Made by a program: the position numbers and the translations under genes | The notes under the pieces: generated by a model | What the model saw: only the letters and a program-made list of their open reading frames with translations | What the model was told of the DNA's origin: nothing | Databases searched by the model: none | In this document: one piece after another, positions 1 through 5,508 of the stretch | How positions within the stretch are numbered: position 1 is the stretch's first letter | How the letters are laid out: every line of letters begins with the position of its first letter | Source: Methanobacteriota archaeon | GTDB taxonomy: Archaea > Thermoplasmatota > Thermoplasmata > RBG-16-68-12 | Reading direction: 5' to 3' | Assembly (NCBI GenBank): GCA_005878635.1 | Contig: VBLS01000120.1 | Coordinates: forward strand, 1-5,508 | DNA: 5,508 nucleotides

Positions 1-228
1 CTCGCCTCGACCCTTGACGAGGGGGAATCCTTCGCCACGTTGGAGCTCCACATCAACTTCCTGCGGCCCGTATGGGACGCGAGACTCACCGCGAAGGGAA
101 GGATCGTCTCGCGGGGTCGCACGGTGGCGATGACGGCCTGTGACATCGTCGATCAGGGCCAGCGCCACATCGCCGCGGTGACGGGGACCCAGATGATTTT
201 GACCGGACAGATGGCGAAGGGCCGTTGA
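1..228 (+). CDS. PaaI-like hotdog-fold thioesterase, C-terminal part (5' end outside window)
   Basis: The frame is open from base 1 and ends at TGA 226-228, giving the last 75 residues of a protein whose start lies to the left. The visible part reads GESFATLELHINFLRP, then an alternation of strands (AKGRIVSRGRTVAMTACDI, HIAAVTGTQMIL). This matches the second half of a hotdog fold as found in PaaI / YdiI-type acyl-CoA thioesterases: an 'T-x-E-L-x-I-N-F-L-R-P' strand, then 'a.g.iv..Gr.....v.i.d..g..va..tgt..'. Such enzymes hydrolyse acyl-CoA or aryl-CoA thioesters in the cytoplasm as dimers or tetramers. The catalytic Asp/Glu on the central helix lies before the window, so activity cannot be judged. 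An in-frame TTG at 40 exists but would cut the fold and is not the start. No link to the sugar genes is evident; it is probably just an upstream neighbour with the same orientation. Confidence 0.75.
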   Translation, partial: LASTLDEGESFATLELHINFLRPVWDARLTAKGRIVSRGRTVAMTACDIVDQGQRHIAAVTGTQMILTGQMAKGR

Positions 229-248
229 TCCGGCGACGGGCCTCCGGT

Positions 249-260
249 GAAACTCTATTA
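249..260 (+). promoter_or_regulatory. Putative archaeal BRE/TATA promoter for the ABC ATPase gene
   Basis: In the 58-nt gap before the ATPase gene the only A/T-rich patch is GAAAC (249-253, BRE-like) followed by TCTATTA (254-260). Its centre is about 30 nt upstream of the ATG at 287. A TATA box usually sits 25-28 nt before an archaeal transcription start, so the transcript would begin within a few bases of the start codon. No Shine-Dalgarno sequence precedes that ATG, which fits a leaderless message. The match to a TATA consensus is only fair, and the idea depends on the organism being an archaeon. If it is a bacterium, the patch could be a chance -10-like stretch. Confidence 0.35.
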
Positions 261-286
261 CGGATGCCGGAGATTGCCGCCAGGCC

Positions 287-1372
287 ATGGCGAGCGTGGA
301 GATCCGGGGCCTCCGGAAGGAATTCGAAGGAACCGTCGCGGTCGAGAACCTGGACTTGGAGGTCCACGACAAGGAATTCGTCGTCCTCCTCGGCCCTTCG
401 GGCTGCGGGAAGACGACCACCCTCCGGTGCATCGCGGGCCTGGAGTCCCCCTCCGACGGGGAGATCCGCATCGGGGACCGGGTCGTCAACGACCTCGAGC
501 CGAAGGATCGCAACATCGCGATGGTGTTCCAGAGTTACGCCTTGTATCCTCACATGACCGTGTACCAGAACCTCGCGTTCCCACTCGAGAACCGGAAGAT
601 GGCGGAGCGGGAGATCGTTTCGCGGGTCAATAAGACCGCGCGGCTCCTCCAGATCGAGAACCTGCTCGGCCGGAAGCCGGCCCAATTGAGCGGCGGGCAA
701 CGGCAGCGCGTGGCCGTCGGTCGGGCAATCGTCCGGGAGCCGGAGGTATTCCTCATGGACGAGCCGTTGAGCAACCTCGACGCGAAGCTCCGCGTCTACA
801 TGCGGGCCGAGCTGAAACGGCTCCAGAAGGACATCGGGGTGACGACGATCTACGTGACCCACGACCAGGTCGAAGCCATGACGATGGCCGACCGCGTCGC
901 GATCATGAACAAAGGGGTACTCCAGCAGGTCGGGACGCCCGCGGGCATTTACTCTCAGCCGACGAATACTTTTGTCGCGGGCTTCATCGGAAATCCCCCG
1001 ACGAATTTCTTCGACCTCGTGTTCGTGGAAGACCGATGCCTTGAGAACGCGGACTTCCGATACCCGTTATCTGAGCCGCTCATCGCGAGGGCACGAGGCT
1101 GCTCCTCGACCGAGGTCGTCTTGGGCGTTCGACCCCAGGATGTCCTCGTTTCCATTGGACCTAGCGCACCCGACGCCGGGATCGAAGCCGAGGTGTTCAC
1201 GGTCGAGCCACTGGGGGACTCGACCATCCTAGACCTGAAGATAGGGGAAACGCGAATGAAGGCCGTGACGAGTCCCGACTTCCGTGCCGAGATGGGCGAC
1301 CGGGTCTGGACACGATTCCGGGCCGAACGCCTTTACATCTTCGACAAGAAGACGGGTTCCGCGGTGCAATAG
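287..1372 (+). CDS. Carbohydrate ABC transporter ATP-binding protein (MalK/UgpC/MsmX type)
   Basis: This 361-residue cytoplasmic ATPase powers a CUT1 sugar importer. All nucleotide-binding motifs are intact and in order: Walker A GPSGCGKTT (36-44), Q-loop Gln82 in MVFQSYALYPHMTV, signature LSGGQRQRV (134-142), Walker B VFLMDEP with Asp158 and Glu159, D-loop SNLD (162-165) and switch His192 in YVTHDQVEA. Residues from about 235 to 355 form the C-terminal TOBE/OB regulatory domain typical of MalK-like proteins, including VLGVRPQDV (278-286). The length is normal for the family (350-380). The ATG at 287 starts directly before the usual first strand (ASVEIRGLRKEF) and has no Shine-Dalgarno sequence; a TATA-like box lies about 30 nt upstream. 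The glycoside hydrolase follows 63 nt downstream on the same strand. The cognate permeases and binding protein are presumably those of the convergent operon, since no other ATPase is seen here. ATPases of this type can serve several transporters, so exclusive pairing is an inference. Confidence 0.95.
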   Translation: MASVEIRGLRKEFEGTVAVENLDLEVHDKEFVVLLGPSGCGKTTTLRCIAGLESPSDGEIRIGDRVVNDLEPKDRNIAMVFQSYALYPHMTVYQNLAFPLENRKMAEREIVSRVNKTARLLQIENLLGRKPAQLSGGQRQRVAVGRAIVREPEVFLMDEPLSNLDAKLRVYMRAELKRLQKDIGVTTIYVTHDQVEAMTMADRVAIMNKGVLQQVGTPAGIYSQPTNTFVAGFIGNPPTNFFDLVFVEDRCLENADFRYPLSEPLIARARGCSSTEVVLGVRPQDVLVSIGPSAPDAGIEAEVFTVEPLGDSTILDLKIGETRMKAVTSPDFRAEMGDRVWTRFRAERLYIFDKKTGSAVQ

Positions 1373-1377
1373 TGTGA

Positions 1378-1424
1378 GAAAGCCCTCGAGCCTTTCCTCC
1401 CGCGGTCCCGAACCGAGGGCCTTC
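1378..1424. repeat. Imperfect inverted repeat between ATPase and hydrolase genes
   Basis: The arm GAAAGCCCTCG (1378-1388) is the reverse complement of CGAGGGCCTTC (1414-1424) except for one A/C mismatch, with a 25-nt spacer. A second small arm pair, CGGT (1403-1406) and ACCG (1412-1415), lies partly inside and would compete with the larger stem. The repeat fills most of the 63-nt spacer and ends 11 nt before the hydrolase ATG. It could be an mRNA structure acting on termination or on translation of the hydrolase, or an operator. It lacks a T-tract, so it is not a classic intrinsic terminator. It may also be chance in GC-rich DNA. Confidence 0.35.
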
Positions 1425-1435
1425 GGAACAAAAAC

Positions 1436-2587
1436 ATGAAGATCGAGCAGGTTCGCGGGCGGCTCCTCGAAGACCTCGATCGCCTTCGGTCCCCTGAGGG
1501 GTACCTGTATGCCGGATCTCCTCGGTACCACACCCTGTTTGGCCGTGACGCGTTAATCAGCGGCTGGCAGACCCTCGCTCGCGATCCCTCAATCGCCCGC
1601 GCAACGTTGCATACGTTGGCGGAGCTCCAGGGCAAGCAGACGAACGCGCTGAGGGAGGAGGAGCCCGGCAAAATCCTACACGAGCATCGGAGCGACCCCG
1701 CATCCCAAGCGGAGCTCTCGCATTGGGGCTTCCCTTACTTTGGGAGCGTCGATAGCACTCCCCTCTTCCTAATTCTTGCGGGTCGTTATCTGCGCCGCAC
1801 CGGAGACACAGCGTTCCTCCATGACCTGTGGCCAAATCTCACCGCGGCCTACGGCTGGATCAAGATGACTGAAGATGCCGGTGGCGGGTACCTCCGGTAC
1901 GAGCGCAAGAACCCGTATGGCCTGTTCCACCAAGGCTGGAAGGACGGTTCCCAGGACCACCTCCGCATTCGGCCGCCCGTTGCGATCGTCGAGGCACAGG
2001 GATACGCGTATTCCGCGTATCGGGAATTCTCCGTCCTGGCAAGGCAACAAGACGCGATGGACTTTGCGATCGAAGCGGAACTCCGCGCGCTCTCTCTCCA
2101 ACGGCGGTTCAACGAGGACTTCTGGGTCCAGTCCAAAGGTTTCGCGCTCGGCCTTGACGGAGCAGGACTCCCTCGGAATGTGCCTACATCGAATCCTGGC
2201 CATCTCCTCTTTACGGGAATCCTGAGGGCTGACCGGATTTCTCCTTTGGTGGACCGGCTATTTGAAGAAGATCTCTGGACTCCGTTCGGGATTCGAACCC
2301 ATTCTGCCTCGGCTCCGGACTTCGATCCATTTGGGTATCACACCGGGTCCGTCTGGCCGCACGACAACTGGCTGATTGCGGAAGGGCTCCGCGCCACGGG
2401 CCATCGGGATGAGGCGAATCGGGTTCGGGGCGCTCTTCTCCGCGCGTATGAGCGACTCGGAAGGATTCCCGAGTTCTATGCAGTGGTTGACGATGAGATC
2501 GTCGACCTTGTCGACCCCGCGAACGGAAGCGCTAGAGCCAACCCCCTTCAGGCTTGGGCGATCGCAGGGCTATTGGAGCTCCTGTGA
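1436..2587 (+). CDS. Amylo-alpha-1,6-glucosidase-like glycoside hydrolase, catalytic domain only
   Basis: This 383-residue protein has no signal peptide or membrane segment, so it is probably cytoplasmic. It reads as an (alpha/alpha)6-barrel glycosidase of the glycogen-debranching / MGH1-like group. Landmarks are TLFGRDALIS (33-42), the EEEPGKILHE block (74-83), YFGSVDSTPLF (101-111), HQGWKDGSQD (165-174), EAQGYAY (186-192), GHLLFTGI (255-262), GYHTGSVWPHDN (300-311) and PEFYA (345-349). By analogy with related barrel enzymes, Asp170 of WKD is the likely general acid and Glu346 the likely base; this is inferred from motif position. Family members remove alpha-1,6-linked or other alpha-linked glucose from oligosaccharides or glycogen. 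Many bacterial relatives carry an extra N-terminal beta-sandwich of about 250-300 residues; here the barrel starts almost at once. The ATG at 1436 is the only ATG, GTG or TTG in frame between the preceding in-frame stop (TAG 1370-1372) and the conserved FGRD motif. No clear Shine-Dalgarno sequence precedes it. Its place behind the ATPase suggests that it processes the imported sugar. Exact specificity and GH family number are uncertain. Confidence 0.85.
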   Translation: MKIEQVRGRLLEDLDRLRSPEGYLYAGSPRYHTLFGRDALISGWQTLARDPSIARATLHTLAELQGKQTNALREEEPGKILHEHRSDPASQAELSHWGFPYFGSVDSTPLFLILAGRYLRRTGDTAFLHDLWPNLTAAYGWIKMTEDAGGGYLRYERKNPYGLFHQGWKDGSQDHLRIRPPVAIVEAQGYAYSAYREFSVLARQQDAMDFAIEAELRALSLQRRFNEDFWVQSKGFALGLDGAGLPRNVPTSNPGHLLFTGILRADRISPLVDRLFEEDLWTPFGIRTHSASAPDFDPFGYHTGSVWPHDNWLIAEGLRATGHRDEANRVRGALLRAYERLGRIPEFYAVVDDEIVDLVDPANGSARANPLQAWAIAGLLELL

Positions 2588-2596
2588 GCGGCGAAG

Positions 2597-2613
2597 CGAT
2601 CATCCTTTGATCG
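2597..2613. terminator. Small perfect hairpin at the convergent gene junction, possible bidirectional terminator
   Basis: CGATCA (2597-2602) and TGATCG (2608-2613) are perfect reverse complements around the 5-nt loop TCCTT. The hairpin lies where two operons converge: the hydrolase stop is at 2585-2587 and the stop codon of the minus-strand permease (2600-2602) is inside the left arm. The position suits a shared end-of-transcript structure. The stem is only 6 bp and no long T-run follows on either strand, so a role in termination is only a suggestion. Confidence 0.3.
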
Positions 2614-3451
2614 TCCATCCGATCATGCCCCGAATGTAGTATTTTTGCAAGACCACGTAGAGCGTCAAGGGGACGAGCATGACCAAGATCGATCCCGCCG
2701 AGAGGAGACCCCAATCCGTGTATTGGGCGCCGCGCGCGAGGTTGGGCACGAGGAGCGTGGCTGGCATGTTCTCGGGGCTGAAGATTAGGAGGAGCGCGAA
2801 AAAGAAGTCATTCCAGACCCACATGAATTGGAGGATGCCCGCGGAAGCGAACGCGGGAATGGCCATGGGGAGCACAATGCGGAAGAAAATCCGGAAGTCC
2901 GACGCGCCATCGACCCGCGCGGCCTCCTCGACCTCGAGCGGCAGAGCTTGGAAGAAGTTCCGCATGAACAGGATGATCCACGGCAGCCCCCAGGCCGTGT
3001 GAAGTAAGATGAGCGAGAGCAGATTGTCATATAGTTGCAAGGTGTCCATGATTCGAAAAATCGGAATGGCGACCATCTGGGCAGGCACGGACATGAGCAA
3101 GACGATCGTCAGGAAGAGATAATCGCGCATCGGGAATCTGAACCGACTGAAGCCGTACCCGGCAAGGGCCGCCACGAAAAGGGGTGCGAGTGTCGCCGGG
3201 ATGGCGACGATTAGGGAATTTCGGTAGCCCGAGGAGAGTGAGTAAATCGGTTGTGTGAAAGCTGTGACGAAGTTGTTCAACGTCGGATGAAATGAATCCA
3301 CTCGCCACCACCCGAAGGTGGTCTCGGAGACGGGCCGAACCGCGGTGTTGAAGACCCCCAGGAACGGGATGATCCATGCAAGGGCGACGCTCCACGCGAT
3401 CAAGTGGACGACGACCGTCCGCAGCCGGATTCGTCTCAGTGGTCGCTTCAC
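2600..3451 (-). CDS. Carbohydrate ABC transporter permease, MalG-like (inner subunit 2)
   Basis: This 283-residue integral membrane protein is one half of the channel of a CUT1 sugar importer. Six hydrophobic segments are visible at about 12-34, 77-101, 110-131, 143-162, 197-222 and 250-268. The ATPase-docking EAA loop is intact: EEAARVDGASDF with the core EAARVDG at 176-182, followed by RIVLPMAIPA. The C-terminus QKYYIRGMIGWTIKG is the usual MalG-family ending. I chose the GTG at 3451 because it overlaps the stop of the MalF-like gene by four bases (GTGA) and has GGTGAGG 5 nt upstream. A longer form from another GTG at 3481 would add ten mostly acidic or polar residues (ALSEDGEED) and overlap the upstream gene by 34 nt; that stretch is explained by the ribosome-binding site. 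The gene is the last of the minus-strand operon, and its stop lies 12 nt from that of the convergent hydrolase gene. Confidence 0.94.
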   Translation of the reverse strand: MKRPLRRIRLRTVVVHLIAWSVALAWIIPFLGVFNTAVRPVSETTFGWWRVDSFHPTLNNFVTAFTQPIYSLSSGYRNSLIVAIPATLAPLFVAALAGYGFSRFRFPMRDYLFLTIVLLMSVPAQMVAIPIFRIMDTLQLYDNLLSLILLHTAWGLPWIILFMRNFFQALPLEVEEAARVDGASDFRIFFRIVLPMAIPAFASAGILQFMWVWNDFFFALLLIFSPENMPATLLVPNLARGAQYTDWGLLSAGSILVMLVPLTLYVVLQKYYIRGMIGWTIKG

Positions 3452-4428
3452 GTCTTCCTCACCATCCTCCGAAAGAGCCACGCCGTTGCGAACAGGGTCA
3501 TGACGGTCAGGAGGGTTGCCACGACGGCGGCGGGACCATACTTGCCAGTGACGAAATAGAGGTACATCTGGAGAGAAAGCACATTAGCGGAACCTGCGGT
3601 TCCGCCGGTCTTCCCCTCGGCTGCGTAGACGATGTCGAAGATCTTCAGCTCCCAAAGCAATGTCATCGTGACGATCACCAAGGTCATTGGACGGAGCAAG
3701 GGCAGCGTGATGCGGAAAAACATGCGCAAGGGCGGCGTCCCATCGATTTTCGCCGCCTCGAAGTAGTCCTGCGGAATCGTCGTGAGACCCGCAGAATAGA
3801 CGATGAGACTGAAACCTGTCCAAAGCCAGATGGAACCGAAAATGAGGCCCAGGAGGGACGTCTGCCGGTAGAGGAGCCAGCTGATGTCGAGCGACTTGAT
3901 CCCGACGGCGCCGAAGAATGCTGGAACGATACCGGGGCCGGATTCGTAGAGGAACTGGAGGATGATCCCCCCAACGATCATGGGGGTGACCATGCCCAGA
4001 AATATCGCGGACTTCACGATCGACGCCCCCTTGACGTCCCGGAGAATGAGGGCGAGCCATAGCCCAAAGAGGACGGAAATCGGGAGATGGATCGCGACCC
4101 AGAGGCCGTTGTGGATGAGGGTGCCGAGGGGCGGAGGCCAAGAGAACCAATTCGGGTTGAGTGTATCTGGGTCGCTCAATACGGTCCGATAGTTTCCCAG
4201 GGTGGGTTGACCGCCAGGCCCGACGAAACTCAGGAAGACCGTCTGGACAATCGGATACACCACGAGGAACACAAGGAGCAGGAGTGCAGGCGCGAAAAAG
4301 ACGAGGCGAAGGGCGGCCCTGCGGGTTCGGGGCCCGAACGGCGTTACGACTCGTAAGCCTCGGGCCCGCCGCCAGAGGAGAGCAAGGGACCTTAGGCCGC
4401 GGCGCGTGACCGCGCCCGTCTCGCCCAT
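3448..4428 (-). CDS. Carbohydrate ABC transporter permease, MalF-like (inner subunit 1)
   Basis: This 326-residue membrane protein is the other half of the CUT1 channel. A basic N-terminal tail of about 40 residues, rich in Arg (RRGLRSLALLWRRARG), presumably stays in the cytoplasm. Hydrophobic segments follow at about 42-66, 107-129, 138-161, 192-215, 247-267 and 297-319, with an external loop of about 40 residues after the first. The EAA loop is intact: DYFEAAKIDGTPPLRMFF with the core EAAKIDG at 224-230, then RITLPLLRP. The length fits the shorter MalF-like proteins (290-330) that lack the large periplasmic domain of enterobacterial MalF. ATG 4428 is the only usable start before the first membrane segment: no ATG, GTG or TTG occurs in frame in the tail or between the upstream stop and this ATG. 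It lies 10 nt after the stop of the binding-protein gene and overlaps the MalG-like gene by 4 nt, so the three genes form one operon. Confidence 0.94.
   Translation of the reverse strand: MGETGAVTRRGLRSLALLWRRARGLRVVTPFGPRTRRAALRLVFFAPALLLLVFLVVYPIVQTVFLSFVGPGGQPTLGNYRTVLSDPDTLNPNWFSWPPPLGTLIHNGLWVAIHLPISVLFGLWLALILRDVKGASIVKSAIFLGMVTPMIVGGIILQFLYESGPGIVPAFFGAVGIKSLDISWLLYRQTSLLGLIFGSIWLWTGFSLIVYSAGLTTIPQDYFEAAKIDGTPPLRMFFRITLPLLRPMTLVIVTMTLLWELKIFDIVYAAEGKTGGTAGSANVLSLQMYLYFVTGKYGPAAVVATLLTVMTLFATAWLFRRMVRKT
3457..3470 (-). promoter_or_regulatory. Ribosome-binding site that fixes the MalG-like start
   Basis: On the minus strand GGTGAGG (3463-3457) lies 5 nt before the GTG at 3451, with a second purine block GGAGG at 3470-3466. 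Both lie inside the 3' end of the MalF-like gene. Good complementarity to the 3' end of 16S rRNA at a normal distance supports GTG 3451 over GTG 3481 and points to translation coupled to the upstream permease. Confidence 0.6.
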
Positions 4429-4430
4429 CG

Positions 4431-4436
4431 ACCTCC
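4431..4436 (-). promoter_or_regulatory. Unusually close Shine-Dalgarno sequence of the MalF-like gene
   Basis: GGAGGT on the minus strand (4436-4431) is a perfect anti-16S match but ends only 2 nt before the ATG at 4428, where 5-9 nt is usual. No other start codon lies in frame just downstream, so either the short spacing is tolerated or the ribosome reaches the ATG by re-initiation from the binding-protein stop at 4441-4439, which sits immediately beside it. Confidence 0.5.
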
Positions 4437-4438
4437 GG

Positions 4439-5508
4439 CTACGCTTTCGACTGAATCGCCGCCAAGATGGTGTTTAGGTCCCCGGCTGGGTCCGCACTCG
4501 TCCACAAGGCTTTGAGCTGGCTCCAGAAGTTCGCCTGGAACGGATCGCCCTTCGTGTCGTCCAAATCGGGAAGCACGTCCTTCCCGGTTAGGGTTTGCGC
4601 AACCACCCGGTCGACCGGCGGATAGGCGTTCGTGTCGATTCCGAGGACGGTCGCGATGTGACCGCCTTGCTTAACCTGGACCGTCTGACCGTCCTTGCTC
4701 GCAAGGTAGCGGAGTAACTGCTTTGCCGCGTCCAATTTCGTGGTATACTTCGGAATGAAGAAGTAATCCGCCCCGAACACGACGCCTGGCGTCACGCCGC
4801 TTACCGGAGGCAGGGAGAACACGCGTAGGTCTGTGGGGTCAGGCACCATTCCAGTGATCCAGCTGCCCATGAAGTACAACGCGTATTGGTTCGCCCACCA
4901 CCCGTTCAGGGCAGTCGAGTCCCACTTCAGCGGAGGACTGAAGTCGCTCGCTGCCAAGAGGGGCACTATCCTATTCGCGAAGATGTCGTGCACGGCCGTG
5001 CTGGTCCACATCTCCGTTCCGGCTGTCAAGTTCCGGTGCATGCTCGCCCCACCGTAGGTTGCGATGAAGTGTTCCGTCATGTCGGACAAGGGCCAGCCGT
5101 CGGTGTCCCCGCTCACGATGGGATTCACGATTCCTGAGATGCCTTTGATCTGGGTCAGCAAGTTCGTGAAGCTGGTCCAATCCGTCGGCGGCTGGAGATT
5201 GTGGGCCGTGAAGAATGACTGGCGGTACCAGAATCCCGGCTTCACCTTGCCCGTGTACACGGCGCCGTAGATCTTGCCGTCGGTCCCGGTGACGGGGTCG
5301 AGCGCTCCAGCAGCGTAGGCCGACTTATCCACCACACCCGTCAAATCCGTCGCATTGCCGCCTGGGCCGTTCTCTTTGATGAACGAACTCGTCATGAAAA
5401 TCACGTCACCCGGAGCTCGTCCGATTGCGAACTGGACGGGGAGAACTAGCTTCAAATCCTCTTGACGCAAGATGTTGTACGAGACTTTGATGCCTGTACT
5501 GTTCGTGA
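4439..5508 (-). CDS. Extracellular sugar-binding protein of the ABC transporter (family 1, alpha-glucoside type), N-terminus missing
   Basis: The frame is open to the right edge, so the gene begins outside the window; 355 residues are visible, ending at TAG 4441-4439. The TTG at 5470 is in frame but is not the start, since coding continues upstream with TGIKVSYNILRQEDL, the usual early strand of these proteins (etGikV.y.....d). The signal peptide or lipobox is therefore not seen. Family landmarks (residues counted from the window edge) are GRAPGDVIFM (about 29-38), DGKIYGAVYTGKVKPGFWY (76-94), the block SGDTDGWPLSDMTEHF (132-147), a helix YFMGSWITGM (211-220), YFFIPKYTTKLDAAKQLLRYLAS (about 248-270) and QGGHIATV (280-287). 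From memory, the 'SG..TGWP.tDW.E' block recalls alpha-glucoside-binding proteins such as AglE. The protein would capture the sugar outside the membrane and deliver it to the two permeases encoded just downstream. Trp and Tyr residues are plentiful, as expected for stacking on sugar rings. The ligand is inferred, not shown. Confidence 0.92.
   Translation of the reverse strand, partial: TNSTGIKVSYNILRQEDLKLVLPVQFAIGRAPGDVIFMTSSFIKENGPGGNATDLTGVVDKSAYAAGALDPVTGTDGKIYGAVYTGKVKPGFWYRQSFFTAHNLQPPTDWTSFTNLLTQIKGISGIVNPIVSGDTDGWPLSDMTEHFIATYGGASMHRNLTAGTEMWTSTAVHDIFANRIVPLLAASDFSPPLKWDSTALNGWWANQYALYFMGSWITGMVPDPTDLRVFSLPPVSGVTPGVVFGADYFFIPKYTTKLDAAKQLLRYLASKDGQTVQVKQGGHIATVLGIDTNAYPPVDRVVAQTLTGKDVLPDLDDTKGDPFQANFWSQLKALWTSADPAGDLNTILAAIQSKA

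Noticed and set aside
227..316. Repeated GATCCGG plus GGCCTCCGG at 227-247 and at 301-316.
   Set aside because: The second copy simply encodes IRGLRK, the usual first strand of the ATPase, and the spacing between the two parts differs; chance in GC-rich DNA is enough.
86..862. A 258-codon minus-strand open frame antisense to the ATPase gene.
   Set aside because: It is a GC-driven shadow: the product is low-complexity (rich in Arg, Pro, Leu, Asp) with no family motif, while the plus strand encodes an ATPase with every expected motif.
1491..1503. Short palindrome-like CCCCTGAGGGG inside the start of the hydrolase gene.
   Set aside because: The arms are only about four bases and fall within codons for the SPEGYLYAG region; no support for a regulatory role.
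2288..2300. GGGATTCGAACCC, which on the minus strand looks like a tRNA T-arm (GGGTTCGAATCCC).
   Set aside because: No acceptor, D or anticodon arms surround it at tRNA spacing, and it encodes the conserved FGIRTH stretch of the hydrolase.
3376..4062. A 228-codon plus-strand open frame antisense to the MalF-like permease.
   Set aside because: The translation is highly polar with no recognisable fold (many Glu, Asp, Arg, Gly) and lies opposite a clear membrane protein; it is a mirror of hydrophobic codons.
5468..5470. TTG as a start codon for the binding protein.
   Set aside because: Coding sequence with the expected TGIKVSYN strand continues upstream to the window edge without a stop, so the real start with a signal peptide must lie outside.

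Overview
The window is one gene neighbourhood of a GC-rich prokaryote (about three-fifths G+C by eye). It looks like a carbohydrate uptake and use locus: a complete CUT1-type sugar ABC transporter and a cytoplasmic glycoside hydrolase of the amylo-alpha-1,6-glucosidase type. An archaeon is the better guess, possibly of the Thermoplasmatota. The ATPase gene at the head of its transcript has no Shine-Dalgarno sequence but carries a TATA-like element about 30 nt before its ATG, as in leaderless archaeal genes. Genes inside the other operon do have Shine-Dalgarno sequences. The hydrolase is also of the short form I associate with archaea. This assignment rests on signals and impressions, not on a phylogeny.

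Layout: positions 1-228 (+) hold the 3' end of a hotdog-fold, PaaI-like thioesterase gene that enters from the left. A 58-nt gap with a putative archaeal promoter leads to the transporter ATPase (287-1372, +). A 63-nt spacer with an imperfect inverted repeat follows, then the glycoside hydrolase (1436-2587, +). On the minus strand, facing these genes, an operon enters from the right edge: substrate-binding protein (4439-5508, N-terminus outside the window), MalF-like permease (3448-4428) and MalG-like permease (2600-3451). The two transcription units converge with only 12 nt between stop codons, and a small perfect hairpin sits at the junction.

How the parts fit: the binding protein captures a sugar or oligosaccharide outside the cell, the two permeases form the channel, and the ATPase dimer drives import. 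The hydrolase has no signal peptide and probably splits the imported gluco-oligosaccharide in the cytoplasm. The binding protein resembles alpha-glucoside (AglE-like) binding proteins and the hydrolase family acts on alpha-glucans, so an alpha-glucoside or maltodextrin-like substrate is the best guess, but it is not proven. All intergenic gaps are under 70 nt. I saw no RNA gene, mobile element, CRISPR array or evidently new system. The noteworthy points are the convergent split of the transporter, the single-domain hydrolase, and the translation-start signals.
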